Shown: piece by piece, positions 9,814-19,220 of the stretch
Layout: every line of letters begins with the position of its first letter
How positions within the stretch are numbered: the first letter of the stretch is position 1
Source of the DNA: Streptomyces sp. NBC_00569
GTDB lineage: Bacteria > Actinomycetota > Actinomycetes > Streptomycetales > Streptomycetaceae
Length of the DNA stretch: 64,000 nt
Direction: 5' to 3'
Assembly: GCF_036345255.1 (NCBI RefSeq)
Contig: NZ_CP107783.1
Coordinates: 7,805,001 to 7,869,000 of the forward strand
Position numbers and translations under genes: made by a program
Notes under the pieces: generated by a model
Told to the model about the DNA's origin: nothing
The model's database searches: none
The model's input: the letters and a program-made list of their open reading frames with translations, nothing else

Positions 9814-9851
9814 GTTCGGGCCCGGCACTCCGAAGAGTGCCGGGCCCGAAC
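9814..9851 (-). terminator. Strong hairpin downstream of the hydroxybutyryl-CoA dehydrogenase
   Basis: A perfect 17-bp stem (9814-9830 against 9835-9851) with a CGAA loop, 43 bases beyond the stop of the minus-strand dehydrogenase gene. It should end that transcript before the small tail-anchored protein gene, which then needs its own promoter. Confidence 0.8.
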
Positions 9852-9893
9852 TTGCGACTACGCAGAGTCAACGCGGCGTGGAACCGCGCGGGG

Positions 9894-10766
9894 TCATGAG
9901 TACTGGTAGAAACCCGACCCCGTCTTGCGGCCGAGACGGCCCGCGTCGACCATCCGCTGGAGCAGCGGGGGAGCGGCGTACAGCGGCTCCTTGAACTCGG
10001 CGTACATCGAGTCGGCGACCGAGGCGACGGTGTCGAGGCCGATGAGGTCGGAGAGCTTGAGCGGGCCCATGGGGTGGGCGCAGCCGAGCTCCATGCCGTT
10101 GTCGATGTCCTCGCGGCTGGCGATGCCCGACTCGAACATCCGGATCGCGGAGAGCAGATACGGGATCAGCAGCGCGTTGACCACGAAGCCCGAGCGGTCC
10201 TGGGCGCGGATCGCGTGCTTGCCGAGGATCTTCTCGACGAGGGCCTGGGCGCGGCTGATGGTGCCCTCGGAGGTGGTGAGGGCCGGGATCAGCTCGACGA
10301 GCTTCTGCACGGGCGCCGGGTTGAAGAAGTGGATACCGATGACGTGGTCGGGGCGCGAGGTCGCCACGGCCAGCTTGACCAGCGGGATCGAGGAGGTGTT
10401 GGAGGCCAGGATGGCGTCCTGCCGGGTGACGACCTGGTCGAGGACCTGGAAGATCTCGGTCTTGACCTGCTCGTTCTCGACGACGGCCTCGATGACGAGG
10501 TCCCGGTCGGAGAACTCCCCGAGGTCGGTGGTGAAGCTCAGGCGGGCCAGGGTCTCGGCCAGCTCCTCCGCGCTGATCTTGCCGCGCTCGGCCGCCTTGG
10601 AGAGGGAGTTGTGCAGCCGGGTACGGCCGATCTCCAGGGCTTCTCCGGTGGTCTCCGCCACCATGACGTCCAGACCGGCGCGGGCGCAGACCTCTGCGAT
10701 CCCGGCTCCCATCTGGCCGCAGCCCACCACTCCGACGCGCTGGATGTCCCCCATAGGGTCGGTCAC
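9894..10766 (-). CDS. 3-hydroxybutyryl-CoA dehydrogenase
   Basis: A 290-aa soluble NAD(P)-dependent dehydrogenase that interconverts acetoacetyl-CoA and 3-hydroxybutyryl-CoA, feeding butyryl-CoA and ethylmalonyl-CoA metabolism in Streptomyces. The Rossmann motif GVVGCGQMGAGIAEV is near the N-terminus. The family stretches EAVVENEQVK, ASNTSSIPL and IGIHFFNPAPV (with the catalytic His) and the C-terminal helical domain (GFVVNALLIPYL, HPMGPLKLSDLIGLD) are complete. GTG 10766 is taken as the start because AAAGG lies six bases upstream; ATG 10754, four codons later, is an alternative. It stands alone, with a strong terminator behind it. Confidence 0.92.
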   Translation of the reverse strand: MTDPMGDIQRVGVVGCGQMGAGIAEVCARAGLDVMVAETTGEALEIGRTRLHNSLSKAAERGKISAEELAETLARLSFTTDLGEFSDRDLVIEAVVENEQVKTEIFQVLDQVVTRQDAILASNTSSIPLVKLAVATSRPDHVIGIHFFNPAPVQKLVELIPALTTSEGTISRAQALVEKILGKHAIRAQDRSGFVVNALLIPYLLSAIRMFESGIASREDIDNGMELGCAHPMGPLKLSDLIGLDTVASVADSMYAEFKEPLYAAPPLLQRMVDAGRLGRKTGSGFYQYS

Positions 10767-10929
10767 CTCGTGCCTTTCGCTGTTCTCCGGCCGGCAGGAC
10801 CCCCGGGTTCCGGCGCCTGCCTCGGCCCTGCACGTTACTCGGAACCTCCCGTAGATGGCGGGCCGGGTCGGGCATGCTGTCCCCAGTGCGGCCCGGGACG
10901 GCTGGGCCCGTTGGTCAGTGGGTGGCTGG

Positions 10930-12138
10930 ATGAGGCATTTGTCACGCAGGGGCTTCACGGTCGCGGCGGCGGCCGCGCTGACCGGGCTCGCCGCGGGGGA
11001 CGCGGCCGCCTCGGGGTCCCGTCACGCGCCGGTGGCCCGCGACATGCGGGGCACGTGGCTGGCGACGGTGGCCAACCGGGACTGGCCGTCGAAGCCGGGA
11101 CTGAGCGCGGCCCAGCAGCGTGCGGAGCTCATCGCCCACCTCGACACGGCGGTGGGCCGGCACCTGAACGCCGTGGTCTTCCAGGTCCGGCCGACGGCCG
11201 ACGCGCTGTGGCCCTCCCCGTACGAGCCCTGGTCGAACGTCCTCACGGGGGTGCAGGGCAAGAGTCCGGGCTGGGACCCGCTCGGCACGGCCGTCACGGA
11301 GGCGCACCGGCGCGGGCTCGAACTGCACGCCTGGTTCAACCCCTACCGGATCGCGAACCACACGGACCTCTCCCGTCTCGTGTCCACGCACCCGGCCCGC
11401 CTGCACCCCGACTGGGTCGTCCCCTACGGCGGGAAGCTCTACTACAACCCGGGCCTGCCCGATGTGCGCAAGTTCGTCCAGGACGCGATGCTCGACGCCG
11501 TCCGCCGCTACGACATCGACGCCGTGCACTGGGACGACTACTTCTACCCGTATCCGGTCGCGGGCCAGGTCTTCGACGACGACGAGGCCTACGCGGCGTA
11601 CGGCGGGGGCTTCCCGGACCGGGCGTCATGGCGGCGCGACAACACCGACCGGCTCGTGCGCGAGATGGCCGCGAGCGTGAAGCGGATCAGGCCGCGCACC
11701 CAGTTCGGGATCAGCCCCTTCGGCGTGTGGCGCAACGCGGCGACGGACCCGCTCGGCTCGGACACCCGGGCCGGGGTGCAGACGTACGACGACCTGCACG
11801 CCGACACCCGCAAGTGGGTGCGCGAGCGCTGGATCGACTACATCTGCCCGCAGATCTACTGGAACATCGGCTTCGCCGCCGCCGACTACGCGAAGCTCGT
11901 GCCGTGGTGGTCGGACGTCGCACGCGGGACGGGGGTGCGCCTCTACGCGGGCGAGGCCCTCTACAAGGCGGGCGATCCGGCGCAGCCCGCCCCGTGGCAG
12001 GATCCGGCCGAACTCTCCCGCCACCTCACCTTCGCCGAGCGCTATCCGCAGGTGAACGGACATGTGTTCTTCTCGGCGAAGGAGGTGGGCGCCGACCGGA
12101 TCGGCGCGATGGCCCGGGTGGTCGAGGACCACTACTGA
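10930..12138 (+). CDS. Tat-exported GHL10-type glycoside hydrolase
   Basis: A 402-aa secreted protein with a twin-arginine signal (SRRGFTVAAAAALTGLAAG) followed by a TIM-barrel domain of the DUF187/GHL10 family (YngK-like). It begins MRGTWLATVANRDWP and contains the conserved VHWDDYFYPYP segment with the likely acidic catalytic residues, plus YDDLHADTRKWV and ICPQIYWNIGF. Family members are thought to act on cell-surface or peptidoglycan-linked sugars; the substrate here is unknown. ATG 10930 is preferred because it places the twin-arginine motif at the N-terminus. The frame is open a further 25 codons upstream. No strong ribosome binding site is visible. Confidence 0.87.
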   Translation: MRHLSRRGFTVAAAAALTGLAAGDAAASGSRHAPVARDMRGTWLATVANRDWPSKPGLSAAQQRAELIAHLDTAVGRHLNAVVFQVRPTADALWPSPYEPWSNVLTGVQGKSPGWDPLGTAVTEAHRRGLELHAWFNPYRIANHTDLSRLVSTHPARLHPDWVVPYGGKLYYNPGLPDVRKFVQDAMLDAVRRYDIDAVHWDDYFYPYPVAGQVFDDDEAYAAYGGGFPDRASWRRDNTDRLVREMAASVKRIRPRTQFGISPFGVWRNAATDPLGSDTRAGVQTYDDLHADTRKWVRERWIDYICPQIYWNIGFAAADYAKLVPWWSDVARGTGVRLYAGEALYKAGDPAQPAPWQDPAELSRHLTFAERYPQVNGHVFFSAKEVGADRIGAMARVVEDHY

Positions 12139-12153
12139 GAGGGCCGGATGTGA

Positions 12154-12348
12154 CTAGGGGGCCGGCTCCTCGTGCTGCACGACAGAGTCGGGACCCGGTG
12201 ACATCACCGCCTCGTGGCCGTCCTGGAAGCGGACCCTGAACGGCGGCTCGCCGTCGTGGCCCATGATTTCGACGATTTCGGCGACCCGGTCGTGCTCGCC
12301 CACGGTCCTGCCGTGCACCCGCAGATGGTCGCCCTTGGTGGCACGCAT
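12154..12348 (-). CDS. DUF1918 small SH3-like protein
   Basis: A 64-aa protein of the DUF1918 family, predicted to form a small beta-barrel. The hallmark stretch is present: ATKGDHLRVHGRTVGE, then RVAEIVEIMGHDGEPPFRVRF and DGHEAVMSPGPDS. These proteins are common in actinobacteria and have no established function. The ATG follows a GGAGG site by eight bases. The gene converges with the glycoside hydrolase gene, with a 15-base gap and no room for a separate terminator. Confidence 0.85.
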   Translation of the reverse strand: MRATKGDHLRVHGRTVGEHDRVAEIVEIMGHDGEPPFRVRFQDGHEAVMSPGPDSVVQHEEPAP

Positions 12349-12419
12349 CGTGAGTGACCTCCTCGTCCCTCGTCGACCCGTATCTCAAGGGTAGGACCGA
12401 GTCCCGGAGTCGGGGACCC

Positions 12420-13388
12420 TCAGCCGCGGGACCGTTGCGTCACGGCGATGCACACGAGCACGGCCGCCGCGGTCAGCGGCGCGGCGGGGGAGAGGTGCTC
12501 GCCGAGCAGGAACACCGACCAGACCAGGGTGAGCAGCGGCTGGGCCAGCTGGAGCTGGCTCGCCTTGGGGATGCCGATGACGGCCATGCCGCGGTACCAG
12601 ACGACCAGGCCCACGAACTGCGAGCCCGCGGCCACCCAGAGCAGCCCCGCGACGGCGTGCCCCGTCAGGTGCACCGGCTCGTGGCTCAGCGCGACGAGCG
12701 CACCCGGCACGGCGACCGGCAGACACATCACGAGTGCCCAGGCGATGACCTGCCAGCCCGGCATCACGCGGGCCAGGCGGCCGCCCTCCGTGTAACCGGC
12801 GGCGCAGATGAGGAGTGCGCCGAAGAGGTACAGGTCGGCGGTCGTGAGCGTGCCGCCGCTCTGCTGCACGGTGAACGCGATCACGGCGGCGGCGCCCGCG
12901 CATGCCGCGATCCAGAAGCTCCGCGAGGGCCGCGCGCCGGTGCGCAGCGCAGAGAGCAGGGCGGTCGTCAGGGGCAGCAGGCCGACGACGACGGCGGAGT
13001 GCGCGGTGGTGGCCGTCTCCAGGGCGAGCGTCGTGAGCAACGGGAACCCGAGCACGACGCCCGCGCCGACCACGGCGAGACCGGCCCAGTGGCGGCGCTC
13101 GGGGACGGCGACGCGCAGCGCGAGCAGACAGGAGCCGGCGATCACGGCGGCGAGGACGCTCCGCACCGTGACGAGACTCCACGGCCCGAACCCTTCGAGC
13201 CCCCAGGCGGTGGCGGGGAAGGTGAGCGAGAAGGCGGTGACACCGAGCGCGGCGAGGACGGTCCCGCCACGGGTCGCCTTCGCCGTCAGGGGGGTGGGTC
13301 CAGGACGTGCCGCGGTGTCCGCGGCGGGGGCCGCGCCGGCGTCAACTGCTATCCCAGTGGCGGTAGTAGCGCTACTCTCTGTCCTCAT
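12420..13388 (-). CDS. EamA/DMT-family membrane exporter
   Basis: A 322-aa drug/metabolite transporter with about ten membrane helices in two EamA repeats (first from about residue 42, second from about 185). The second repeat ends with the typical PLLTLVWSVFLLGEHLSP. The N-terminal 40 residues are hydrophilic and poorly conserved in appearance. The start codon overlaps that of the divergent MocR regulator by two bases (CATG shared), and no ribosome binding site precedes it. A TACGCT -10-like box six bases upstream suggests a leaderless mRNA. The exported compound is unknown; by analogy with other MocR-EamA pairs it could be an amino acid or a pyridoxal-related metabolite. Confidence 0.87.
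   Translation of the reverse strand: MRTESSATTATGIAVDAGAAPAADTAARPGPTPLTAKATRGGTVLAALGVTAFSLTFPATAWGLEGFGPWSLVTVRSVLAAVIAGSCLLALRVAVPERRHWAGLAVVGAGVVLGFPLLTTLALETATTAHSAVVVGLLPLTTALLSALRTGARPSRSFWIAACAGAAAVIAFTVQQSGGTLTTADLYLFGALLICAAGYTEGGRLARVMPGWQVIAWALVMCLPVAVPGALVALSHEPVHLTGHAVAGLLWVAAGSQFVGLVVWYRGMAVIGIPKASQLQLAQPLLTLVWSVFLLGEHLSPAAPLTAAAVLVCIAVTQRSRG
13365..13376. promoter_or_regulatory. Palindromic operator candidate of the MocR-EamA pair
   Basis: A perfect 12-bp palindrome, AGTAGCGCTACT, lies 10 bases before the regulator start and inside the first codons of the exporter. It overlaps a TACTCT -10-like box (13373-13378) for the regulator. A further GTAGC copy at 13397-13401 is 31 bases (about three helical turns) from the GTAGC in the palindrome. 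This is a good site for the regulator to control both genes. Confidence 0.5.
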
Positions 13389-14823
13389 GCATGAGCGTAG
13401 CAGTGTGGGCGAGCTGGCGGAAAGGCTGCGGGAGGAGCTGGATCGCTACTCTCCAGGTGGAAAGCTGCCGTCCAGTCGGGCGCTCGTCGAACGGTTCCGG
13501 GTGAGCCCGGTGACCGTGTCGCGCGCGCTCGCGCAGCTCGCCGCGGAGGGGCTCGTCGTGACGCGTCCGGGGGCCGGGGCGTTCCGCGCGGAGCCCCGTG
13601 CCGCGGCACAGCCGGCCGGTGACATCTCCTGGCAGGCGCTCGCGTTGAGCGCCGACTCCGCGACGGAGGTGGTGCCGCGGGCCGTGGACGCCTCGGGAGT
13701 CCTGGTCACGCTCTCCGCCCCGCCACCGGGAGTCGTCGAGTTCAACGGCGGCTATCTGCACCCCTCGCTCCAGCCGGAACGCGCCATGGCCGCCGCTCTG
13801 GCCCGCGCGGGCCGCCGCCCCGGCGCGTGGGGGCGGCCCCCGGTCGACGGCATCCCCGAACTGCGCGAGTGGTTCGCCCGCGGCATCGGCGGCGCCATCA
13901 CCGCCGCCGAGGTGCTGATCGCGTCCGGTGGCCAGTCCGCCCTGGCCACCGCGCTGCGCGCCCTCGCCCCGCCCGGCGCCCCCGTCCTCGTGGAATCACC
14001 CACGTATCCGGGCATGCTGGCGATCGCGCGTGCGGCGGGGCTGCGGCCCGTGCCCGTGCCGGTCGACACGGACGGGGTGCGTCCTGAGCTGCTCGCCGAG
14101 GCGTTCCGGGCGACGGGGGCGCGTGTGTTCGTGTGCCAGCCGCTGTTCCAGAACCCCACGGGCGCGGTCCTCTCCGCGCAGCGGCGCCCCGAGGTGCTGC
14201 GGATCGCGCGCGAGGCAGGGGCGTTCATCGTCGAGGACGACTTCGCGCGCCGTCTCGTCCACGAGGACGCGGGGCCGCTGCCCAGGCCGCTGGCCACCGA
14301 CGACCACGACGGCGTCGTCGTCCATGTCTGTTCCCTGACCAAGGCGACCTCGCCGAGCTTCCGCATCGGCTGCCTCGCCGCGCGTGGCCCCGTCCTCGAA
14401 CGGCTGCGCGCGATTCAGGTCGTCGACCACTTCTTCGCGCCGCGCCCGCTCCAGGAGGCCGCCCTCGAACTGGTCGGCTCACCTGCCTGGCCGCGCCATC
14501 TGCGCACCGTGGCCGCCCACTTGACGCTGCGCCGCGACACGATGACGGCGGCCCTGCGCGCCACCCTGCCCGAACTCGCGGTCGGGCACGTGCCGTTGGG
14601 CGGCTATCTGCTGTGGCCGCGGCTGCCCGACGGCACGGACGAGGCGGCGCTCGTCACGGGGGCGCTGCGCGCGGGTGTCGCCGTCGCGCCAGGCCGCCCC
14701 TACTTCTCCGCCGAGCCCCCGGCCCCGCACATCCGGCTGAGCTTCGCGGCGGTCGCCGGGCCCGCGGAGATCACGGAGGGCATCCGCCGGCTGCGGGCCG
14801 TGTGCGACGAGGTGCTCCAGTAG
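13387..14823 (+). CDS. MocR-family regulator (GntR HTH plus aminotransferase domain)
   Basis: A 478-aa MocR/PdxR-type regulator. Residues 1-75 form a GntR winged helix (GELAERLREELDRYSPGGKL, VSPVTVSRALAQLAAEGLV). From about residue 110 there is a fold-type I aminotransferase domain with GGQSALATALRAL, ESPTYPGML, QPLFQNPTGAVLS, and K319 in SLTKATSPSFRIG as the probable PLP-binding lysine. Such proteins sense PLP or an amino acid through this domain rather than acting as enzymes. It is transcribed divergently from the EamA exporter. The first ATG is shared with the exporter start; a second ATG lies out of frame four bases later. It probably controls the exporter. Confidence 0.88.
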   Translation: MHERSSVGELAERLREELDRYSPGGKLPSSRALVERFRVSPVTVSRALAQLAAEGLVVTRPGAGAFRAEPRAAAQPAGDISWQALALSADSATEVVPRAVDASGVLVTLSAPPPGVVEFNGGYLHPSLQPERAMAAALARAGRRPGAWGRPPVDGIPELREWFARGIGGAITAAEVLIASGGQSALATALRALAPPGAPVLVESPTYPGMLAIARAAGLRPVPVPVDTDGVRPELLAEAFRATGARVFVCQPLFQNPTGAVLSAQRRPEVLRIAREAGAFIVEDDFARRLVHEDAGPLPRPLATDDHDGVVVHVCSLTKATSPSFRIGCLAARGPVLERLRAIQVVDHFFAPRPLQEAALELVGSPAWPRHLRTVAAHLTLRRDTMTAALRATLPELAVGHVPLGGYLLWPRLPDGTDEAALVTGALRAGVAVAPGRPYFSAEPPAPHIRLSFAAVAGPAEITEGIRRLRAVCDEVLQ

Positions 14824-14890
14824 ACGACGGGAGGGAGCAGCGCCCGAAACCCGCTCGACGGGCACAGGACCCGCCTGCGAATCTCGCGTC

Positions 14891-15340
14891 ATGACCGACA
14901 CGCCCACCACGGCCCCGGCGCTCCCCGGCGGCTACGAGATCTCGACCGACGCCTCCCGAGTCGACGCCGCCCGCGTGCACCGCTGGCTCTCGACGGACGC
15001 CTACTGGGCCATGGGCCGCGCCCGCGAACACCAGGACCGGGCGATCGCGGGCTCGCTGAACTTCGGGGTGTACGACACCGCATCGGGTGAGCAGGTCGCG
15101 TACGCCCGTGTCGTGACCGACCAGGCCACCTTCGCCTGGCTCTGCGACGTCTACGTGGACCGGGCCGTCCGCGGCAAGCACGTGGGCACCGCGCTCGTCG
15201 CCGCCGTCCGCGGCCACCTGGAGCCGCTCGGCCTGCGCCGCATCATGCTCGCCACCCGGGACGCGCACGGGGTGTACGACAAGGTGGGCTTCGCGGCGCT
15301 CGCCGAGCCGGAGAACTGGATGGTGCTCACCCTGCGGTGA
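14891..15340 (+). CDS. GNAT-family N-acetyltransferase
   Basis: A 149-aa single-domain GNAT protein. The acetyl-CoA-binding region is around WLCDVYVDRAVRGKHVGTAL, with the R/Q-x-x-G-x-G/A signature in the form RGKHVG, and a C-terminal VYDKVGFAAL strand typical of the fold. The N-terminal YWAMGRAREHQDRAI matches the ElaA/YjdJ-like small GNAT group often found in Streptomyces. The substrate is unknown. No ribosome binding site is visible in front of the ATG, so the mRNA may be leaderless. Confidence 0.85.
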   Translation: MTDTPTTAPALPGGYEISTDASRVDAARVHRWLSTDAYWAMGRAREHQDRAIAGSLNFGVYDTASGEQVAYARVVTDQATFAWLCDVYVDRAVRGKHVGTALVAAVRGHLEPLGLRRIMLATRDAHGVYDKVGFAALAEPENWMVLTLR

Positions 15341-15419
15341 GCGCGCGGCGGGGCGCATGCGGCGGACATACGCCCCGTGGACTCTTGACCGCAGCCGTGG
15401 CACGCCCCACGATCACCGC

Positions 15420-15995
15420 ATGCCCGTTCGCGTGACGCTTCTCGCCGCCGCGCGCAGCGCCTCGCTGCTCGCCGAGCGCTTCGACGACGACCGGCCCCTC
15501 GACCACACCGGATGGCACGAGGTGGAGCTGGCCTCGCCCGCGCTGGTGCCGCTCGCCGCGGCGGAGCTGCGCTACTGCGCGCCCACCGCCCGCAGCCGCG
15601 GCACCGCCGAGGCGCTCGGACTCGCGCCCCTGGCCCAACTCGCCCTGAGGGACTGTGACATGGGCCGCTGGCGCGGGCGCACGCTCGCCGAGGTGACGGC
15701 CGTCGAGCCGGGCGCCGTCGACGCCTGGCTGCGCGACCCGCGATCGGCGCCGCACGGCGGGGAGTCGCTGCTCGCGTTCATATCGCGGGTCGGCGGCTGG
15801 CTCGACACGCGGCCGAACGACGACGGCGCGACCGTTGTGGCGGTCGCCGAGCCGGCCGTCGTGCGGGCGGCGCTCGTCTACGCGCTCAAGGCGCCCCCGT
15901 CGACGTACTGGAACATCGACGTACGCCCCCTGTCGGCCGCCGTCCTCACGGGCGGCGCGGGCCGCTGGAGCGTGCGGCTCGACGCCGCGGTGTGA
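15420..15995 (+). CDS. Histidine-phosphatase-fold protein lacking catalytic histidines
   Basis: A 191-aa protein with the layout of the histidine phosphatase (phosphoglycerate mutase-like) superfamily: an N-terminal strand VRVTLLAAARSASLLAERF, LRYCAPTARSRGTAEALG, DMGRWRGRTLAEV, and HGGESLLAFISRVGGWLD. The catalytic RHG near the N-terminus is replaced by residues without histidine (LLAAARSAS). The second conserved histidine, normally in a SHGG or THAG context, is replaced in VVAVAEPAVVRAAL. It is therefore probably not a phosphatase but a binding or regulatory relative. The ATG at 15420 fits the fold start; the frame is open 21 codons further upstream. It ends one base before the convergent DUF6314 gene. 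Confidence 0.75.
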   Translation: MPVRVTLLAAARSASLLAERFDDDRPLDHTGWHEVELASPALVPLAAAELRYCAPTARSRGTAEALGLAPLAQLALRDCDMGRWRGRTLAEVTAVEPGAVDAWLRDPRSAPHGGESLLAFISRVGGWLDTRPNDDGATVVAVAEPAVVRAALVYALKAPPSTYWNIDVRPLSAAVLTGGAGRWSVRLDAAV

Positions 15996-15996
15996 G

Positions 15997-16443
15997 TCAG
16001 GGCGCGGCGCGCGTGTACGCGGTGGTGAGCACCAGGTCCTTCGCCGGGCCCCTGACCCGCCACTCCATCCGCCACCGGTCCGGCCCTGTCACCTCGAACT
16101 CGCCGCGGTAGAGGTCCGCCGCGCAGGGATGGTCCGCCGTGTGACGGCCGGTGCGCAGGTCCAGGTCGTGGAAGAAGCGGCCGTCGGAGAACCGCACGAC
16201 GGCCGTGCCGGGGGCCTCGCCCGGCAGGAACCGCAGATTGCGCTCGGCGGGCCGGGCGGTGCCGTGCCACACGAAGGTGCCCGCCTCGTGGTGCAGCAGC
16301 CCGCCCGCGTCGTCCGACGTGAAGTCCGTGGTGCCGGAGAAGGTGCCGACCGCGTCGCCGGCGAGGTCGCGCACCGTCCGCTCGACGTGCCACCGGCCCG
16401 CCAGATGGGCCAGCACGTCGGGGACCGGCCAGGCCTCACTCAT
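15997..16443 (-). CDS. DUF6314 family protein
   Basis: A 148-aa soluble protein of the DUF6314 type, probably a lipocalin-like beta-barrel. It begins VLAHLAGRWHVERTVRDLAG and is rich in paired strands with aromatic residues (FVWHGTARPAERNLRF, FHDLDLRTGRHTADHPC, WRMEWRVRGPAKDLVL). No enzymatic function is established for the family. The stop codon is adjacent to that of the histidine-phosphatase-like gene, with only one base between them. Confidence 0.75.
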   Translation of the reverse strand: MSEAWPVPDVLAHLAGRWHVERTVRDLAGDAVGTFSGTTDFTSDDAGGLLHHEAGTFVWHGTARPAERNLRFLPGEAPGTAVVRFSDGRFFHDLDLRTGRHTADHPCAADLYRGEFEVTGPDRWRMEWRVRGPAKDLVLTTAYTRAAP

Positions 16444-16532
16444 CTCGTCCCACCCATCTCGTCGCCCGTGCTCCCCATCTTGCCGCCTGGCGCGACCCCG
16501 CCCGGCGACGGGGTCGAGCCGTCGGAAATCCC

Positions 16533-16859
16533 TTGCGCCACGCCGGGCATCTCCGCGAGCCGAGGCGCTCCGACCGGCGGCGCGTCCCCGCTGCCGGGAT
16601 CGAGCTCCTGCGCAGCGCCGCGGGCGGCAATCCGCACACCCTTGTCGCGGACGAGGGCGCCTGCCACTGGACGGACCGCGTCGTCGACCCCACGGGCCTC
16701 GCGCTCGGCATGATCGAGAACACCGCCGTCGCCTGTCTCATCCACCCCGAACACGGCGGCACCGGCATCGCCCCCGGCCGCTACCTCGTACGCCGCCGGC
16801 GTGAGCGGGCCGCATCACGCCACGGCCTGCGCGGCGGGAATCAGCTGATCGCCGACTGA
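16533..16859 (+). pseudogene. Possible remnant of a small unknown protein gene
   Basis: An open frame of 108 codons from a TTG start. The first 25 codons are arginine-rich and look non-coding. The later part (IELLRSAAGGNPHTLVADE, then AVACLIHPEHGGTGIAPGRY and LVRRRRERA) resembles a small family I recall with a TGHAHA / HEEH / LPPGxYxVxxQREY pattern, here degraded. No ribosome binding site or normal start is visible. It may be a decayed copy or a chance frame. The flanking stretch 16444-16532 shows nothing recognisable. Confidence 0.3.
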
Positions 16860-16897
16860 TCGCCGACTGACGGGACCGAGGCTCGGCGATCACTCGC

Positions 16898-18068
<1,171 letters not shown>

Positions 18069-18072
<4 letters not shown>

Positions 18073-19220
18073 GTGTGACGGCAGCCAAGGGATTCACGGC
18101 CGCGGGCATCGCCGCCGGGATCAAGCAGAACGGCAACCCGGACCTGGCCCTCGTGGTCAACAGCGGGCCCCGCCTGGCCGCCGCCGGCGTCTTCACCTCC
18201 AACCGCGTGAAGGCCGCGCCGGTGCTCTGGTCGGAGCAGGTCCTCAAGGGCGGGCTCGTGTCCGCCGTCGTCCTCAACTCCGGTGGCGCCAATGCCTGTA
18301 CCGGCCCCAAGGGCTTCCAGGACACCCACGCCACGGCGGAGAAGGTCGCGGAGGCGCTCGGCCTGAACGCGGGCGAGGTCGCCGTCGCCTCGACCGGCCT
18401 CATCGGTGAACTGCTCCCCATGGACAAGCTCCTGCCCGGCGTCGACACGGCGGTCGCGCAGCTCGGCCCGCACGGCGGTGAGAAGGCCGCCGTCGCCATC
18501 AAGACCACCGACTCCGTGCACAAGACCGCGGTGTTCGAGGGCGACGGCTGGACGGTCGGCGGCATGGCCAAGGGCGCGGGCATGCTCGCCCCCGGCCTCG
18601 CCACCATGCTCGTCGTCCTGACGACGGACGCCGACCTGGAGGCCGGCGTCCTGGACAAGGCCCTGCGGGACGCCACCAAGGTCACCTTCGACCGCGTCGA
18701 CTCCGACGGCTGCATGTCGACGAACGACACCGTGCTGCTCCTGGCCTCCGGTGCCGCCGAAGTCACCCCCGAATACGCCGAGTTCGCCGAGGCCGTCCGC
18801 ACGGTCTGCGACGACCTCGGACGGCAGCTCATCGGCGACGCCGAAGGCGCCAGCAAGGACATCAGGGTCGACGTCGTCAACGCCGCGACCGAGGACGACG
18901 CCGTCGAGGTGGGCCGCTCCATCGCCCGTAACAACCTCCTCAAGTGCGCGATCCACGGCGAGGACCCCAACTGGGGCCGGGTGCTGTCGGCGATCGGCAC
19001 GACGTCCGCCGCCTTCGAGCCCGACCGGCTGAACGTCGCCATCAACGGCGTCTGGGTCTGCAAGAGCGGTGGCGTCGGCGAGGACCGCGAGCTCGTCGAC
19101 ATGCGCTTCCGGGAGGTCGTCATCACCGCCGACCTGGCGGCCGGCTCCGAGACCGCGACGATCTGGACGAACGACCTGACCGCGGACTACGTCCACGAGA
19201 ACAGCGCGTACAGCTCATGA
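18069..19220 (+). CDS. argJ: Ornithine acetyltransferase, ArgJ
   Basis: A 383-aa enzyme that moves the acetyl group from N-acetylornithine to glutamate, making the arginine pathway cyclic; the bifunctional form also acts as N-acetylglutamate synthase. ArgJ cleaves itself into two chains, and the nucleophile T179 is in [13 protein letters not shown]. The oxyanion-type region SGGANACTG and the C-terminal [13 protein letters not shown] are conserved. Bifunctionality cannot be decided by eye. The GTG start has GAGGAG five bases upstream; GTG 18075 is also in frame. Its last four bases overlap argB (ATGA). Confidence 0.96.
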
